From NCBI RefSeq assembly GCF_003014715.1, contig NZ_PYAV01000014.1:1-64000 (forward strand): 64,000 nt of DNA, given 5' to 3'. Position numbers and translations under genes: made by a program. The notes below the pieces were generated by a model that saw only the letters and a program-made list of their open reading frames with translations, was not told the DNA's origin and did not search any database. Below are positions 9,732-18,661 of this stretch, in pieces; within the stretch, counting starts at the first letter, position 1; every line of letters starts with the position of its first letter. This DNA is from Salsuginibacillus halophilus (GTDB lineage: Bacteria; Bacillota; Bacilli; Bacillales; Marinococcaceae).

Positions 9732-11023
9732 TGTTCCGGACGATAGCCAACATCTTTCGAGTGAGGGATTTAAGACGTAAAGTCATTTTCACCCTCCTCA
9801 TGCTTGTTGTGTTCCGGATCGGAAGCTTCATCCCGGTGCCAGGCACCAATAGCGAAGTGCTGCAGTTCCAGGACCAGGCGAACGCCTTTGGCTTTCTGGA
9901 CACATTCGGCGGAGGAGCCCTCGGTAACTTCTCAATATTCGCTATGGGCGTCATGCCTTATATCACCGCATCCATCGTTGTTCAGTTACTTCGGATGGAT
10001 GTTGTTCCAAAGTTCACGGAATGGGCGAAACAAGGAGAAGCTGGTCGCCGGAAACTGGCGCAGTTCACCCGTTATTTTACGGTGGTTCTCGCCTTTCTCC
10101 AGGGCCTTGGGATGTCGATCGGCTTTAACAACATGTTTGAAGGCTTGATCACAAACCCGAGCGTTCCCGTTTACATCTTTATTGCTCTGGTGATGACAGC
10201 AGGTACAACATTTTTGATGTGGCTAGGTGAACAGATTACCGCCAACGGTGTAGGTAACGGTATCTCTATTGTCATTTTTGCCGGAATTGCAGCCGGCATC
10301 CCAAATGGCCTCAACCAGATTTATGCAACTCAGATTGAAGGTGCCGATGACCAGCTGTTCATTGGAATTGTAACGATTCTTTTCCTGGCACTGGCCGTAC
10401 TTGCCATCGTTGTCGGGGTTATCTTTGTGCAGCAGGCGATTCGTAAAGTACCAATTCAGTACGCGAAGCGTGTTGCCGGTCGTAATCCTGTCGGCGGTCA
10501 ATCCACACACCTGCCGCTGAAAGTTAACGCAGCAGGCGTTATTCCAATTATCTTTGCATTGTCTTTATTTATCTTTCCGCCAACCATCGCCAGTTTCATC
10601 GGGGAAGATAACCCGGTTGCATTCTGGGTCATGGAGAACTTTGATTACACAGAGCCTATCGGTATGGCCGTGTATGCCGGTTTAATTATTGCATTTACGT
10701 ACTTCTATACGTTTGTGCAGGTAAACCCAGAGCAAATGGCGGAAAACTTAAAGAGACAAGGTGGTTATGTACCTGGGATCCGCCCGGGGCAGAACACTGA
10801 AATGTACATTCGTCGTATCCTTTACCGTCTGACTTTGGTAGGGGCACTGTTCCTTGCTACCGTATCAACGATTCCGGTGTTCTTCACCGATCAGCTCGGT
10901 CTGCCTGAAACGATACAGATCGGCGGTACTGGCCTTCTCATCGTTGTCGGGGTCGCGCTGGATACGATGAAGCAGATTGAAAGCCAGCTGATTAAACGCA
11001 GTTACAAAGGCTTTATTAAGTAG
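9731..11023 (+). CDS. secY: Protein translocase subunit SecY
   Basis: Channel-forming subunit of the SecYEG translocon in the cytoplasmic membrane. The 430-residue product has ten hydrophobic segments. Its first family signature, GNFSIFAMGVMPYITASIVV, covers about residues 75-94, and the cytoplasmic loop with YAKRVAGRNPVGGQSTHLPL is typical. The start overlaps rplO (TAATG), which couples channel synthesis to ribosomal protein synthesis as in other bacteria. Confidence 0.98.
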   Translation: MFRTIANIFRVRDLRRKVIFTLLMLVVFRIGSFIPVPGTNSEVLQFQDQANAFGFLDTFGGGALGNFSIFAMGVMPYITASIVVQLLRMDVVPKFTEWAKQGEAGRRKLAQFTRYFTVVLAFLQGLGMSIGFNNMFEGLITNPSVPVYIFIALVMTAGTTFLMWLGEQITANGVGNGISIVIFAGIAAGIPNGLNQIYATQIEGADDQLFIGIVTILFLALAVLAIVVGVIFVQQAIRKVPIQYAKRVAGRNPVGGQSTHLPLKVNAAGVIPIIFALSLFIFPPTIASFIGEDNPVAFWVMENFDYTEPIGMAVYAGLIIAFTYFYTFVQVNPEQMAENLKRQGGYVPGIRPGQNTEMYIRRILYRLTLVGALFLATVSTIPVFFTDQLGLPETIQIGGTGLLIVVGVALDTMKQIESQLIKRSYKGFIK

Positions 11024-11090
11024 CGTTGAGAAGGTGCTGCAGGGAGCCGGACAACGGTTTCCTGCCCCGATACCGAAAAAAGGTCGATAG

Positions 11091-11752
<662 letters not shown>

Positions 11753-11753
<1 letters not shown>

Positions 11754-12499
11754 TGATTATCACGAAAACTGACCGTGAACTCGAGATCATGCGTGAAGCT
11801 GGCAAAATTGTCGCTGATACGCACCTTGAGCTTGAACAGCATATCCGTCCCGGCATTACAACCGGGGAGCTCGACCGTATCGCTGATGAACGGATCCGGG
11901 CTGCTGGAGCAATTCCATCATTTAAAGGCTACGCTGGGTTTACCGGCAGCATTTGCGCTTCGGTGAATGAAGAGCTTGTTCACGGTATTCCGGGGGACCG
12001 CGTTCTTCATGAAGGTGACATCATCTCAATTGATATCGGCGCGAAGCTGAAAGGGTATCACGGAGACTCCGCCTGGACGTATGGCGTCGGTGAGATTTCG
12101 GCTGAAGACCAGAATCTTATGGACGTTACCCATGATTCGCTGTTTAAAGGTTTGGAAGAAGCAGCTCCTAAAGAGCGCCTCTCAAACATTTCACACGCGA
12201 TTCAGTCCTACGTCGAACCGCGCGGCTTCTCAATCGTGCGTGAATACGTCGGGCACGGCGTCGGCCAGGACCTTCACGAGGACCCGCAGATCCCGCACTT
12301 CGGCCCACCTGGTAAGGGCGCACGCCTGAAACCAGGGATGGTGCTTGCGGTAGAGCCGATGGTCAATGCCGGAGAGCGCTACGTTCACACACTTGATGAT
12401 GATTGGACGGTTGTTACGACCGACGGCAAAAAATGCGCCCATTTCGAACACACCATTGCGATTACACCAAATGGTTACGAAATCTTAACCCTGCCGTGA
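11753..12499 (+). CDS. map: Methionine aminopeptidase, type I
   Basis: Removes the N-terminal methionine from nascent proteins. The 248-residue product has the pita-bread fold. The metal ligands are visible as Asp in [14 protein letters not shown] (two aspartates), His in [12 protein letters not shown], Glu in AVEPMV and Glu in FEHTIAIT. There is no N-terminal zinc-finger extension, so this is the short bacterial form. It overlaps adk by one base (TAATG). Confidence 0.97.
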
Positions 12500-12524
12500 A
12501 GGCAAGAAGGTGATGGTAGAAGCG

Positions 12525-12827
12525 ATGGATTCCCGCCAAACGCCGGAAACCGGCACGATTGTCCGCATGGAGCAAGGGAGAGATACCGGGCAGTTTGCGA
12601 TCGTCATTCAAGTCATTGATGAACGCTTTGTGCTTGTGGCCGATGGGGATAAACGAAAGTACGACCGCCCAAAGCGGAAAAACGTTCATCATTTATCCCC
12701 CGTGTCTTTCTCGCCTGAAGTGAGAAGGAGTCTTGAGGAATCCGGCCGTGTGACAAACGCAAAGCTTCGGTTCGCAATTGCTGCATTCCTAAATGAACAG
12801 GACGAGCTCACGAAGGAAGGAGAGTAA
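12525..12827 (+). CDS. KOW-domain RNA-binding protein (YbzG-like)
   Basis: Small basic protein with a KOW segment near the N-terminus ([18 protein letters not shown]). Bacilli often encode such a protein between map and infA, which is its place here. A role with RNA or the ribosome is inferred only from the domain and position. The frame is open from a GTG at 12510, and an ATG at 12513 is also possible. I prefer 12525 because AAGAAGG at 12504-12510 is too close to the earlier codons. Confidence 0.8.
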   Translation: MDSRQTPETGTIVRMEQGRDTGQFAIVIQVIDERFVLVADGDKRKYDRPKRKNVHHLSPVSFSPEVRRSLEESGRVTNAKLRFAIAAFLNEQDELTKEGE

Positions 12828-12831
12828 ACTC

Positions 12832-13050
12832 ATGGCCAAAGATGATGTTATTGAAGTGGAAGGCACGGTGATTGAGCCGCTTCCAAACGCCATGTTCCGT
12901 GTGGAATTGGAAAACGGCCACCGCATTTTAGCGCACGTTTCAGGTAAGATCCGGATGCACTATATCCGTATTCTGCCTGGTGACAAAGTGACGGTGGAGC
13001 TTTCGCCGTATGACCTATCCCGCGGCAGAATCACGTATCGTTATAAATAA
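12832..13050 (+). CDS. infA: Translation initiation factor IF-1
   Basis: OB-fold factor that occupies the A site during initiation. The 72-residue product begins [13 protein letters not shown] and contains [19 protein letters not shown], both highly conserved. The frame is open upstream, but GAAGGAGAG at 12815-12823 fixes the ATG at 12832. Confidence 0.98.
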   Translation: MAKDDVIEVEGTVIEPLPNAMFRVELENGHRILAHVSGKIRMHYIRILPGDKVTVELSPYDLSRGRITYRYK

Positions 13051-13125
13051 ACGTCTCGGCATGATCGCTGGCTGAATGTCAAAGGGATCTCCATTGGACT
13101 CCGTAAAGTTAAGGAGGTAAAACTT

Positions 13126-13239
13126 ATGAAGGTCAGAGCGTCTGTTAAACCGATTTGCGAAAAATGCAAGGTCATTCGCCGCCAAGGAACAGTCATGGTG
13201 ATCTGTTCAAACCCGAAGCATAAACAAAAACAAGGTTAA
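13126..13239 (+). CDS. rpmJ: 50S ribosomal protein L36, zinc-binding type
   Basis: Only 37 residues, beginning [19 protein letters not shown]. The zinc ligands of the C+ form are present: Cys11, Cys14, Cys27 and His32. A strong AAGGAGGT lies 6-13 nt before the ATG. It sits in the standard place between infA and rpsM. Confidence 0.97.
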   Translation: MKVRASVKPICEKCKVIRRQGTVMVICSNPKHKQKQG

Positions 13240-13260
13240 AATCGAAGGAGGTGCTCACAC

Positions 13261-13629
13261 ATGGCACGTATTGCTGGTGTTGACGTACCGCGCGATAAGC
13301 GCATCGTCATCTCGCTCACTTACGTTTTCGGTATTGGTAAATCCCGCGCGCAAGAAGTTGTCGATAAAGCTGAGGTGTCTCCGAACACCCGCGTTCGCGA
13401 CTTGACCGAAGATGAACTCGGCCGCATCCGTAATGTTGTCAGCAACGAATATCTCGTAGAAGGTGACCTTCGCCGGGAACGTTCACTCAACATTAAGCGT
13501 CTAATGGAAATTGGTTCTTACCGCGGTATTCGTCATCGTCGTAGTTTGCCAATGCGCGGACAAAAGACGAAGAACAACTCGCGTACACGTAAAGGTCCTC
13601 GCCGTACAATGGCGAACAAGAAGAAATAA
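13261..13629 (+). CDS. rpsM: 30S ribosomal protein S13
   Basis: S13 makes the head bridge to the 50S subunit and contacts P-site tRNA with its C-terminal tail. The 122-residue product has the helix-two-turn-helix core and the conserved [20 protein letters not shown] block, then a basic tail ending MANKKK. Confidence 0.98.
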   Translation: MARIAGVDVPRDKRIVISLTYVFGIGKSRAQEVVDKAEVSPNTRVRDLTEDELGRIRNVVSNEYLVEGDLRRERSLNIKRLMEIGSYRGIRHRRSLPMRGQKTKNNSRTRKGPRRTMANKKK

Positions 13630-13654
13630 TTAAACAAAAAGGAGGTCAGCTGAA

Positions 13655-14047
13655 ATGGCTAAAGCGAAACAGAACACACGTAAGCGCCGTCAACGGAAGA
13701 ATATAGAGTCCGGTGTCGCTCACATTCGTTCTACGTTTAACAACACGATCGTGACGATCACCGATACAGAAGGCAATGCCATCTCTTGGGCGAGCTCTGG
13801 TGCCCTCGGATTCAAAGGCTCCCGTAAATCGACCCCGTTTGCTTCGCAGATGGCTGCTGAATCTGCAGCGAAAGCAGGAATGGAACACGGTTTGAAAACT
13901 GTAGAAGTTGCTGTTAAAGGCCCGGGTGCCGGACGTGAAGCTGCGATTCGTTCTCTGCAAGCGGTAGGTCTGGAAGTAAGCGTCATCCGTGACGTAACGC
14001 CAGTGCCACACAACGGCTGCCGTCCGCCAAAACGTCGCAGAGTATAA
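13655..14047 (+). CDS. rpsK: 30S ribosomal protein S11
   Basis: S11 forms part of the platform near the E site and binds mRNA upstream of the P site. The 130-residue product has the [19 protein letters not shown] segment and the C-terminal [18 protein letters not shown] signature. An unusual 181-nt structured gap follows before rpoA. Confidence 0.98.
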   Translation: MAKAKQNTRKRRQRKNIESGVAHIRSTFNNTIVTITDTEGNAISWASSGALGFKGSRKSTPFASQMAAESAAKAGMEHGLKTVEVAVKGPGAGREAAIRSLQAVGLEVSVIRDVTPVPHNGCRPPKRRRV

Positions 14048-14065
14048 CTCCACTTCAGATTAAAA

Positions 14066-14133
14066 GCCCCTCAATTTGCCAATAATGGGTGAAGGTTCCT
14101 GGTGCGAATTGCACCATTATTGGCGGACTGAGG
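14066..14133 (+). promoter_or_regulatory. Structured leader element in the rpsK-rpoA gap
   Basis: GCCAATAATGG (14078-14088) is a perfect complement of CCATTATTGGC (14114-14124), and outer arms CCTCA (14069-14073) and TGAGG (14129-14133) extend the helix. Nested inside is a second hairpin, GGTGC-GAATT-GCACC (14101-14115), whose right arm shares CC with the long helix, so the two folds compete. There is no T-run, so it is not a simple terminator. A role in rpoA expression or RNA processing is inference. Confidence 0.55.
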
Positions 14134-14228
14134 CTGCACATGTGGTCAGGGACTGCCTAAAGGGGAAATTCTGGAGTCCGTCCGCGGGCTGACCGGAGTT
14201 TCGACGTTTTGAAGGAGGGTACGAATAG

Positions 14229-15173
14229 ATGATCGAAATCGAAAAGCCGAGTATTGAAACGATTGAAATCAGTGAGGACAATAAGTTCGGAAAATTTGTC
14301 GTTGAACCGTTGGAGCGCGGGTACGGGACGACGCTAGGCAACTCGCTGCGTCGCATCTTGCTATCCTCCCTTCCAGGATCGGCTATAACCTCCGTCCAAA
14401 TTGATGGTGCACTGCATGAATTCTCCACGCTTGAGGGTGTGACAGAAGATGTAACCACGATCATTTTGAACTTAAAGCAGCTTGCATTGCACATTTACTC
14501 TGATGAAGAGAAAACACTAGAAGTGGACGTGCAGGGCGAAGGAGCGGTTACCGCAAATGATATTACGCACGACAGTGACGTTGATATCTTGAATCCTGAG
14601 CTGCATATCGCAACGCTGTCGAAGAATGCGCAATTCCGCATGCGTTTGACAGCGAAGCGCGGCCGCGGCTATGTACCGGCCGAGGGGAACAACGAAGATG
14701 ACCTTCCGATCGGGGTTCTGCCGGTGGATTCCATTTATACACCAGTTTCTCGCGTGAACTATCACGTGGAAAACACGCGTGTCGGTCAGATCACCAACTA
14801 CGACAAGTTGACGCTGGACGTATGGACTGACGGAAGCATCCGCCCGGAAGAAGCTGTATCGCTTGGCGGTAAAATCATGAATGAGCATCTGAACATCTTT
14901 ATCGGTTTGACCGATCAAGCTCAGAAAGCTGAAATCATGGTGGAAAAAGAAGAAGATCAGAAAGAGAAAGTGCTTGAGATGACCATCGAAGAGCTCGATC
15001 TTTCCGTTCGTTCTTACAACTGCTTGAAGCGTGCCGGCATCAACACGGTGCAGGAGCTTACGCAAAAGTCGGAAGAAGATATGATGAAAGTGCGCAACCT
15101 TGGACGCAAATCGCTCGAAGAAGTGCAGGAAAAGCTGCATGAACTCGGCCTTGGACTACGTAAAGACGATTAA
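14229..15173 (+). CDS. rpoA: RNA polymerase subunit alpha
   Basis: Scaffold for RNA polymerase assembly; its C-terminal domain contacts UP elements and activators. The 314-residue product has the N-terminal dimerisation domain ([20 protein letters not shown], about residues 34-53) and the C-terminal domain with two helix-hairpin-helix elements ([20 protein letters not shown] and [12 protein letters not shown]). An acidic linker separates them at about residues 230-250. A 181-nt leader precedes it. Confidence 0.98.
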   Translation: MIEIEKPSIETIEISEDNKFGKFVVEPLERGYGTTLGNSLRRILLSSLPGSAITSVQIDGALHEFSTLEGVTEDVTTIILNLKQLALHIYSDEEKTLEVDVQGEGAVTANDITHDSDVDILNPELHIATLSKNAQFRMRLTAKRGRGYVPAEGNNEDDLPIGVLPVDSIYTPVSRVNYHVENTRVGQITNYDKLTLDVWTDGSIRPEEAVSLGGKIMNEHLNIFIGLTDQAQKAEIMVEKEEDQKEKVLEMTIEELDLSVRSYNCLKRAGINTVQELTQKSEEDMMKVRNLGRKSLEEVQEKLHELGLGLRKDD

Positions 15174-15217
15174 CGGCTGAAAGCTACGTATTGGAAGGAA
15201 AAGGAGGGGAACGAATC

Positions 15218-15583
15218 ATGGCTTATCAAAAGCTTGGACGTGACAGTTCTGCCCGCAAAGCATTGCTGCGTGATCTTGCCACGCATTTGATCGTTAATGA
15301 GCGCATCGAGACAACTGAAGCGAAGGCGAAAGAAATCCGCCCAATCGTTGAGAAGTTGGTTACACTCGGTAAGCGCGGCGACCTGCATGCCCGCCGTCAA
15401 GCGGCATCTTTTGTCCGCGCGCAAGTTGAAGATGAAGAGGCGGAGCTCGACGCAGTGCAAAAGCTCTTTAGCGAAATCGCACCACGTTTTGAAGAACGCC
15501 AGGGCGGTTACACGCGCATCTTGAAAGTCGGCAAGCGCAAAGGCGACGGCGCGGAAACTGCAATCATCGAATTTGTTGAATAA
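15218..15583 (+). CDS. rplQ: 50S ribosomal protein L17
   Basis: L17 is near the tunnel exit. The product is 121 residues beginning [20 protein letters not shown]; the frame is open from 15191, but AAGGAGGGG at 15201-15209 fixes the start. In most bacilli the EcfA1-EcfA2-EcfT genes come next; here truA follows after 131 nt. Confidence 0.97.
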   Translation: MAYQKLGRDSSARKALLRDLATHLIVNERIETTEAKAKEIRPIVEKLVTLGKRGDLHARRQAASFVRAQVEDEEAELDAVQKLFSEIAPRFEERQGGYTRILKVGKRKGDGAETAIIEFVE

Positions 15584-15714
15584 CAGCGATACGGCAGGTA
15601 CGCCTGCCGCGCGCTGACAGCTGAGCTGTGGATTTGCAGGGCAGGACAGAACCGTTATTCGGTTTCTTCGTCTATGCCCTTTTTCTTTGTAGAGAAGCAA
15701 GCGGAGGGGAGCGT

Positions 15715-16467
15715 ATGGCACGAATTAAAGCAACCGTCGCCTATGATGGGACACACTTTTCCGGCTGGCAGGTGCAGCCCCTTGAGAAAGCCCCGACAGG
15801 TCGTACCATCCAGCAGGTGGTTGAAGAGGCGCTCACCCGGTTTCATAAAGGCCGTGAAGTGAAAGTGTCAGCCGCCGGTCGAACGGATGCAGGAGTGCAC
15901 GCTTACGGGCAGGTCATACATTTTGATACTGATATCTCTATGCCGGCTGAAAAATGGCCTGAAGCCTTGTTAGGTCATCTGCCGCCGGATGTACAGTTTG
16001 TACAAGCTGAGTACGCAGCAGATGATTTCAATGCAAGAGAGCAAGCCACCGGCAAAGAGTACCGCTACCGCGTTCTGCGCCGCCGGCAGCGTGACGTCTT
16101 CCGCCGCAATTACACCTATCATTTATACGGCCCGCTTGATATTGTTGCAATGCGCGAAGCCGCAGCGACACTTACAGGGACGCACGATTACACGTCCTTT
16201 TGCGGCACAAATACTGCCATTATTAATAAAGTCCGCACGATTCAAGAGATAGAGCTCGCTGAATCCGAAGACGAGCTCGAGTTTATCTACCGCGGCACCG
16301 GCTTTTTATATCACATGGTACGGATCATGACCGGCACGATTCTTGATATTGGCAGCGGTAAAATCCAAGCCGGCACTGCCGGCGACATTTTAGCTGCCAA
16401 AGACCGGCGCCGCGCCGGCAAAACCGTCCCCGGCCACGGCTTATACTTGCACCGCGTTGACTACTAG
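15715..16467 (+). CDS. truA: tRNA pseudouridine synthase A
   Basis: Converts uridines 38-40 of the tRNA anticodon stem-loop to pseudouridine. The catalytic aspartate is Asp58 in AAGRTDAGVHA. The product is 250 residues with the KEYRYRVL and GTGFLYHMVR blocks of the family. The open frame begins at 15628, but the conserved start MARIKATVAYDG and GCGGAGGGG upstream place the ATG at 15715. It lies directly after rplQ because the ECF transporter genes are missing. Confidence 0.96.
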   Translation: MARIKATVAYDGTHFSGWQVQPLEKAPTGRTIQQVVEEALTRFHKGREVKVSAAGRTDAGVHAYGQVIHFDTDISMPAEKWPEALLGHLPPDVQFVQAEYAADDFNAREQATGKEYRYRVLRRRQRDVFRRNYTYHLYGPLDIVAMREAAATLTGTHDYTSFCGTNTAIINKVRTIQEIELAESEDELEFIYRGTGFLYHMVRIMTGTILDIGSGKIQAGTAGDILAAKDRRRAGKTVPGHGLYLHRVDY

Positions 16468-16472
16468 TTTAC

Positions 16473-16556
16473 GCGCGGCGTCGGTGGATTGATGCGCGGC
16501 AGCGTTGGATTTACGCGCGGCGGCAGTAAGTTCACGCGTGCTGTCGCAAGTGCTTC
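16473..16556. repeat. Four tandem 21-bp repeats behind truA
   Basis: GCGCGGC or its variant GCGTGCT recurs at 16473, 16494, 16515 and 16536, exactly 21 bp apart, starting 6 nt after the truA stop. In the truA frame the repeats read as 7-residue units (FTRGVGG, LMRGSVG, FTRGGSK, FTRAVAS). I see no ribosome-binding site or homologue that would make this coding. Period and GGATT start resemble the GGA-unit arrays elsewhere in the window. Confidence 0.6.
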
Positions 16557-16621
16557 AGCTTACTTGATCCGTGGCGGAAAAAATTTTGCTGCAAGACAAT
16601 GCAACCGGGCGTTTTTTATAA

Positions 16622-16650
16622 TTGACATTTGCTTTAAGTTATTATACGAT
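16622..16650 (+). promoter_or_regulatory. Predicted promoter of rplM-rpsI
   Basis: TTGACA (16622-16627) and TACGAT (16645-16650) are 17 bp apart. The start would be near 16657, giving a leader of about 120 nt before rplM, so rplM-rpsI has its own promoter. Confidence 0.65.
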
Positions 16651-16656
16651 GTTAGG

Positions 16657-16714
16657 TGGCATTTCAAAACACATGTACCACTAGCCCCGGTAAGCCAGTG
16701 GCATGATGGAAATG
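16657..16714 (+). promoter_or_regulatory. Putative L13-type ribosomal leader
   Basis: Two nested helices lie between the promoter and rplM: CATTTC (16660-16665) with GAAATG (16709-16714), and CCACT (16678-16682) with AGTGG (16697-16701). A structured leader in front of rplM is known in Firmicutes (L13 leader), where L13 is thought to control its own mRNA. I cannot check the match to the family model here. Confidence 0.5.
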
Positions 16715-16775
16715 ATGACGTTGAATGAAGTAACTGAATGTGAGATTCACCGATGATTTAGGAGGGAAACAAACG

Positions 16776-17213
16776 ATGCGTACAACATATATGGCTAAGC
16801 CTGAAGATGTGGAAAGCAATTGGTACGTTGTCGATGCTGAAGGACAAACGCTCGGTCGTCTGTCTACTGAAGTAGCATCGCTTCTACGCGGTAAGCACAA
16901 GCCGCAGTTTACGCCGCACGTTGATACTGGCGATCACGTAATCGTCATCAATGCGGACAAAATCGAGATGACAGGTAACAAGTTGACGGACAAGAAATAC
17001 TACCGTCACGGCCGTCGTCCAGGTAACATGAAAGTTAGAACTGCAGCACAGATGCGTGAAGAAAAGCCAGAGCGTCTTTTGGAAAACAGCATCAAAGGCA
17101 TGCTTCCAAAGAACCGCCTCGGCCGTCAAATCGCAGGTAAGTTGCACGTTTATGCTGGTCCTGAGCACAAGCACCAGGCACAGCAGCCAGAAAAATACGA
17201 ACTTCGTGGATAA
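16776..17213 (+). CDS. rplM: 50S ribosomal protein L13
   Basis: L13 is an early-assembly 23S rRNA binder. The 145-residue product starts [20 protein letters not shown]; the frame opens earlier, at 16740, but TTTAGGAGGG at 16758-16767 and the family start fix 16776. Signature [20 protein letters not shown] is present. It is co-transcribed with rpsI 18 nt downstream. Confidence 0.97.
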   Translation: MRTTYMAKPEDVESNWYVVDAEGQTLGRLSTEVASLLRGKHKPQFTPHVDTGDHVIVINADKIEMTGNKLTDKKYYRHGRRPGNMKVRTAAQMREEKPERLLENSIKGMLPKNRLGRQIAGKLHVYAGPEHKHQAQQPEKYELRG

Positions 17214-17231
17214 TTAAAGGAGGGACTTCCA

Positions 17232-17627
17232 TTGGCAGCACAGGTTCAATACTACGGCACAGGTCGCCGTAAAAATTCTGTTGCCCGCGTATTCGTCGAA
17301 CCAGGCGATGGCAACATCACTGTAAACGACCGTGACATTAACGAGTACTTTGATTTTGAAACACTTCGCAGCGTGATTAGACAGCCGCTTCAAGAAACAG
17401 CGACTGAAGGTCAGTACGACCTTAAAGTCAACGTTGACGGCGGCGGTTTCAGCGGCCAGGCTGGCGCAATCCAGCACGGCGTTGCCCGCGCGCTTCTTCA
17501 GATTGACCCTGAGTTCCGTAAAACGTTGAAAGACGGCGGTTACCTCACACGTGACTCCCGTATGAAAGAGCGTAAAAAATACGGTCTCAAATCCGCTCGT
17601 CGTTCTCCACAGTTCTCGAAGCGTTAA
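17232..17627 (+). CDS. rpsI: 30S ribosomal protein S9
   Basis: S9 reaches with its C-terminal tail to the anticodon of P-site tRNA; the tail here ends SPQFSKR, as required. It starts with TTG (17232) behind AAAGGAGGGAC. The product is 131 residues with [17 protein letters not shown] near the N-terminus. It is the last gene of the ribosomal block and is followed by a terminator. Confidence 0.97.
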   Translation: MAAQVQYYGTGRRKNSVARVFVEPGDGNITVNDRDINEYFDFETLRSVIRQPLQETATEGQYDLKVNVDGGGFSGQAGAIQHGVARALLQIDPEFRKTLKDGGYLTRDSRMKERKKYGLKSARRSPQFSKR

Positions 17628-17650
17628 TTTCCGCTTTTCGAGACAGCTCA

Positions 17651-17690
17651 AACCTTCTCTGCTCCCCAACCCGGCAGAGAGGGTTTTTAA
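17651..17690 (+). terminator. Terminator of the ribosomal block
   Basis: AACC-TCTCTGC pairs with GCAGAGA-GGGTT around an 11-nt loop and is followed by TTTTTAAT. It separates rpsI from the RNA/nuclease locus. Confidence 0.85.
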
Positions 17691-17738
17691 TATTTTCAAC
17701 AAGTCTTGCTCCCGGTATTTGCGATCGCTTTGCACGTA

Positions 17739-17768
17739 TTGACGAACCGAGGTCGTTTATCATATAAT
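17739..17768 (+). promoter_or_regulatory. Predicted promoter of structured RNA copy 1
   Basis: TTGACG (17739-17744) and perfect TATAAT (17763-17768) are 18 bp apart. The expected start, about 17775, is two bases before the first RNA helix. Confidence 0.75.
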
Positions 17769-17774
17769 AAAGTA

Positions 17775-17926
17775 ACAAAGAGGAAGCTGGTACTCCTCTT
17801 TCCCGCCTAGGGGCACACGGGGTTGTGGAAAAGAATACTATGGAGGATCTCACTGGGGATTGCCTAGTCGTACCACTTATATTAACAACAAGTACCTTGG
17901 TCTGTTAAAGCCAAGGTCTTTTTTTG
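17775..17926 (+). ncRNA. Structured pseudoknot RNA, copy 1, with terminator
   Basis: P1 is a perfect 8-bp stem (17777-17784 with 17794-17801) closed by a 9-nt loop. The last six loop bases, TGGTAC (17788-17793), pair with GTACCA (17870-17875), forming a pseudoknot. Between lie CACA/TGTG (17814-17827), an unpaired GGAAAAGAATAC, a weak stem near 17842-17851, and CTGGG-GATTG-CCTAG (17853-17867). A terminator (ACCTTGG 17894-17900 with CCAAGGT 17911-17917, then seven T) ends it before the nuclease gene. Copy 2 at 18509 preserves all elements with compensatory changes. I do not recognise a named RNA family. Confidence 0.75.
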
Positions 17927-17946
17927 TACAAAATGCGGGGCGGGGG

Positions 17947-18465
17947 ATGGCTTTGAGTGCCAACAATCATACCATACAAGACATTGCACAAATGTATCAC
18001 AACAACTTACTGCACAAGATGTACATTTTTCACTTAAAGGGGAACCGACCTCCTGTCAAAGTGAAATTTGACGAAGGCCACCTCGCCCATTTAATCGGCC
18101 TGCATTATTTTGACTTCAAAAGATCCGAGGCGCTTTTTCAAGATCTTCTGGACGGAAAAATTACGTGGCAGACGTTGAAGAAGCGGAATAAAGGTAACTA
18201 TAAGCAGTTTCAATACCGGATGTATTATATTATTCACTTGCATGATGTGCTGCAGAAGGGCCGGCTTGCTGTTTACGATGGTCACTTAAAGGCTGATCTG
18301 ATGATTTATCATCGTGCGGAAAAGCAGTATTTGTCGCTTGGATTGTATGAAATTGACTCGAAGCATCACATTTATGTTCCGACAACGTTTATGGAGAATA
18401 AGAAAAACCGATTAGCTGAAGCAGAGCATTATGAGGTTAAAAAGCGTGAAGTGAAGAAAGTGTAG
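17947..18465 (+). CDS. PBECR4-like nuclease-domain protein
   Basis: A 172-residue protein that resembles the PBECR4 group (Barnase-EndoU-ColicinE5/RelE-like fold) in the pattern KVKFDEGHLAHLIGLHYFD, DLLDGKITWQTLKKR, RMYYIIHLHDVL and LKADLMIYHRAEKQYLSLGL. The histidines in HLAHLIGLH are candidates for the active or RNA-binding site. An RNase or toxin role is inferred from fold family only. The frame is open from 17860 through RNA copy 1, but GGGGCGGGGG before the ATG at 17947 is the only plausible site. It lies between two copies of one structured RNA, with a terminator between RNA 1 and the gene. No terminator separates it from RNA 2. Confidence 0.8.
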   Translation: MALSANNHTIQDIAQMYHNNLLHKMYIFHLKGNRPPVKVKFDEGHLAHLIGLHYFDFKRSEALFQDLLDGKITWQTLKKRNKGNYKQFQYRMYYIIHLHDVLQKGRLAVYDGHLKADLMIYHRAEKQYLSLGLYEIDSKHHIYVPTTFMENKKNRLAEAEHYEVKKREVKKV

Positions 18466-18508
18466 CACGGATGCATGTTGCAGAGGTGCGTGGACATATT
18501 ATCATTAT

Positions 18509-18658
18509 ACGGGGAATGAGGGCACTTCTCCGTCCTGCCGCGGGGCACACGCTGTGTGGAAAAAGAATACGCCGGAGCATCCGGCTGGGGATTGCCCAGT
18601 CGTGCCCTGTCCCTCAAAGATTGAAGCCGCCTGCTGGATCCTCAGCAAGCGGCTTTTT
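18509..18658 (+). ncRNA. Structured pseudoknot RNA, copy 2, with terminator
   Basis: P1 is 8 bp (18509-18516 with 18526-18533, one G-U pair) around a 9-nt loop. Loop bases GGGCAC (18520-18525) pair with GTGCCC (18602-18607). The distance from P1 to the pairing strand is 69 nt, identical to copy 1. Inside are CACAC/GTGTG, the same GGAAAAAGAATAC, a perfect GCCGG-AGCAT-CCGGC stem (18571?-equivalent, at 18571-18585) and CTGGG-GATTG-CCCAG. A terminator (GCCGC 18626-18630 with GCGGC 18649-18653, then five T) follows. The promoter is unclear: TTGCAG (18478) and TATCAT (18500) are possible, or the RNA may be cut from the 3' end of the nuclease mRNA, whose stop is 43 nt upstream. Confidence 0.72.
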
Positions 18659-18661
18659 GTG

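Noticed and set aside
16489-16728. 79-codon frame behind truA
   Set aside because: Half of it is the 21-bp repeat and the rest runs over the rplM promoter and leader.
17860-17946. N-terminal extension of the nuclease gene
   Set aside because: It would be translated from RNA copy 1 and its terminator; the good ribosome-binding site is before ATG 17947.
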